Part shown: piece after piece, positions 63,901 to 64,000 of the stretch | Layout: the number at the start of each line of letters is the position of its first letter | Numbering within the stretch: the first letter of the stretch is position 1 | The notes under the pieces: generated by a model | Told to the model about the DNA's origin: nothing | Seen by the model: the letters and a program-made list of their open reading frames with translations, nothing else | The model's database searches: none | Assembly: GCF_009864005.1 (NCBI RefSeq) | Contig: NZ_WEZQ01000014.1 | Coordinates: 124,001 to 188,000, forward strand | Direction: 5' to 3' | Origin: Furfurilactobacillus milii | Lineage (GTDB): Bacteria; Bacillota; Bacilli; Lactobacillales; Lactobacillaceae | DNA length: 64,000 nt | Made by a program: the position numbers and the translations under genes

Positions 63901-64000
63901 TATTGTCAGGTTCAACATCTTCATCTAGGTATAATATCTTGTAGTCTTTATCGACATCAGAAAGAGTATTTTGGTAAGGAAAACTCTTATCATAAAGATT
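60995..64000 (-). CDS. RecQ-like superfamily II helicase, 5' end outside the window
   Basis: The reading frame stays open to the window edge at 64000, so at least 1000 residues are coded and the true start lies beyond; an internal GTG at 63823 is not a convincing start. The helicase core shows Walker A APTGSGKS (about 63293-63316), a DEAH box in VIVDEAHIVTTW, FTATA, ATKAFGMGIDIPD and QEIGRVAR, in the order and style of RecQ helicases. A long N-terminal region without known motif precedes it, and about 450 residues follow without the RecQ zinc-binding or HRDC domains that I can see. Its place beside two restriction systems suggests a defence role; the partner gene is probably upstream. Confidence 0.75.
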   Translation of the reverse strand, partial: NLYDKSFPYQNTLSDVDKDYKILYLDEDVEPDNSFKNRIDCFNSFYGGLDYSEDTHNYFVTYREDKWDDLESFDYYSQLPEINIKIEDEPQQSHTISLDDVETNFLDFQSQKNFKMPFNFIIETNVDNRLPHHYAERIAIIKQLHPEFVFSFSTSSIKKQHIRNLNKYRNILQKTWQYDDFRELTMYSNIEKKDKKTISISQAQIIDDIVQQAENAKDGKEYRDIYITAPTGSGKSVMFQIPALYLADEFKNDKPLVIIISPLIGLMNDQVTSMKHKNVSNAETINGNTPPYEKQAILENVQTGKTDMLYLSPETLQARSDIKMLIGTRKVGMVIVDEAHIVTTWGKSFRADYWYLGIYLQKLRKIYQFPIVTFTATAIYGGPEDMYADTRNSLNLVRPISYFGLVRRNDISMNIKTSKNVQNNEYKATKQLLAKKNLERSARLHQKTLMYFPTVKGLTSFYHYLKENSQSVFELTGRYFGPLDKAEKDAVLNDFKSGEIQFVLATKAFGMGIDIPDITNVYHYNPTGNVVDYIQEIGRVARNHKLVPQGNAYLDFLPNDFNEVRQLQGMSAIKKDQIQSVMQKIVSLYESKGNNRNLVVSADDFKYIFADNINDDSNNLDNKVKTVLLMIEKDFSSSRKLGYSPFVARPRSVFGKELILVSKKTEETLMHSSLKNYFEFYSTIDSNNYSSVLSVNLSQIWEKYYKKDSFPQFKYKINQADEVAKMQHANIFKLFNFASGVQYDFDESNNATILSKYKSIMNEYQDFIDIYQRSERQFDEDELATFLKPRLQIQDTFVAKTLAQALVNATFEYQKLKNFANSGTILRERNSNKGSKFTVRQSADTFANFVNQVASRLYNPTQNFSLQTTKMSLFHFKSNKPSDFDDEKIVLGLGQAFGLTNFITLGGYNPQIYIRINSISPLEQAISKRNRYRNYILEDVRKRHEIGVEMQKYLFNHKIDTTKITSTSEYVKQYTNWFWDRIEDYFMGELPTEVQSALAKK

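Overview
The window looks like chromosome of a Gram-positive lactic acid bacterium of the family Lactobacillaceae. The evidence is the protein similarity as I recognise it, strong GGAGG-type ribosome binding sites, sigma-A-like promoters, cre-type catabolite sites, PTS genes, several TetR/GntR/RpiR/IclR regulators and many short intrinsic terminators. I cannot name the species from the sequence alone. No rRNA, tRNA, CRISPR array or complete insertion sequence was seen.

Layout. Positions 1-15.7 kb hold small housekeeping and stress units: a FadR-type GntR regulator, an AT-rich membrane protein, a TetR regulator with an amidohydrolase, a secreted alpha/beta hydrolase, a GNAT acetyltransferase, a flavodoxin-like protein, an aldo/keto reductase, a zeta-type toxin with a small partner, an anchored surface protein, a divergent SDR/TetR pair with a clear operator, a YczE-type membrane protein, an acyltransferase-like membrane protein and glucose-6-phosphate dehydrogenase. 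A small monooxygenase, a nucleoside hydrolase and a quinone reductase follow.

From 17.7 to 31.1 kb lies a large cyclitol/oxidised-sugar region. It contains five Gfo/Idh/MocA dehydrogenases, an IolE-like inosose dehydratase, IolH- and IolI-like TIM-barrel proteins, two sugar porters and an AraC regulator. The lower inositol genes iolB, iolC, iolD and iolJ are absent, so the region either feeds genes elsewhere or works on another keto-sugar or glycoside. From 31.2 to 36.1 kb an RpiR regulator faces an L-ascorbate PTS operon (IIA, IIC, IIB, lactonase, keto-gulonate-6-phosphate decarboxylase). From 36.3 to 41.4 kb a LacI regulator precedes an rbsDACB ribose ABC operon. From 41.7 to 46.9 kb are 2-keto-3-deoxygluconate genes (kdgA, kdgK, kduD), an orphan galactitol-type IIC and an IclR regulator, linked by a shared palindrome. 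From 47.0 to 50.8 kb a CdaR regulator faces a GntP-family permease and glycerate kinase.

From 51 kb to the end is a defence island: an Mrr-like endonuclease with a small partner, a type I restriction-modification operon (hsdR, hsdM, hsdS), a tyrosine recombinase and a RecQ-like superfamily II helicase that runs off the window. The most interesting structure is here. A silent, inverted store of two HsdS target-recognition domains lies upstream of hsdR. Each stored domain and each expressed domain is bracketed by the same two short sequences (TGGCAGAAGCGTA and CTGTAAACCAGC) in the same reading phase. This is the architecture expected of a site-specific, phase-variable specificity switch, in an unusual geometry where the store and the expressed gene flank hsdR-hsdM.
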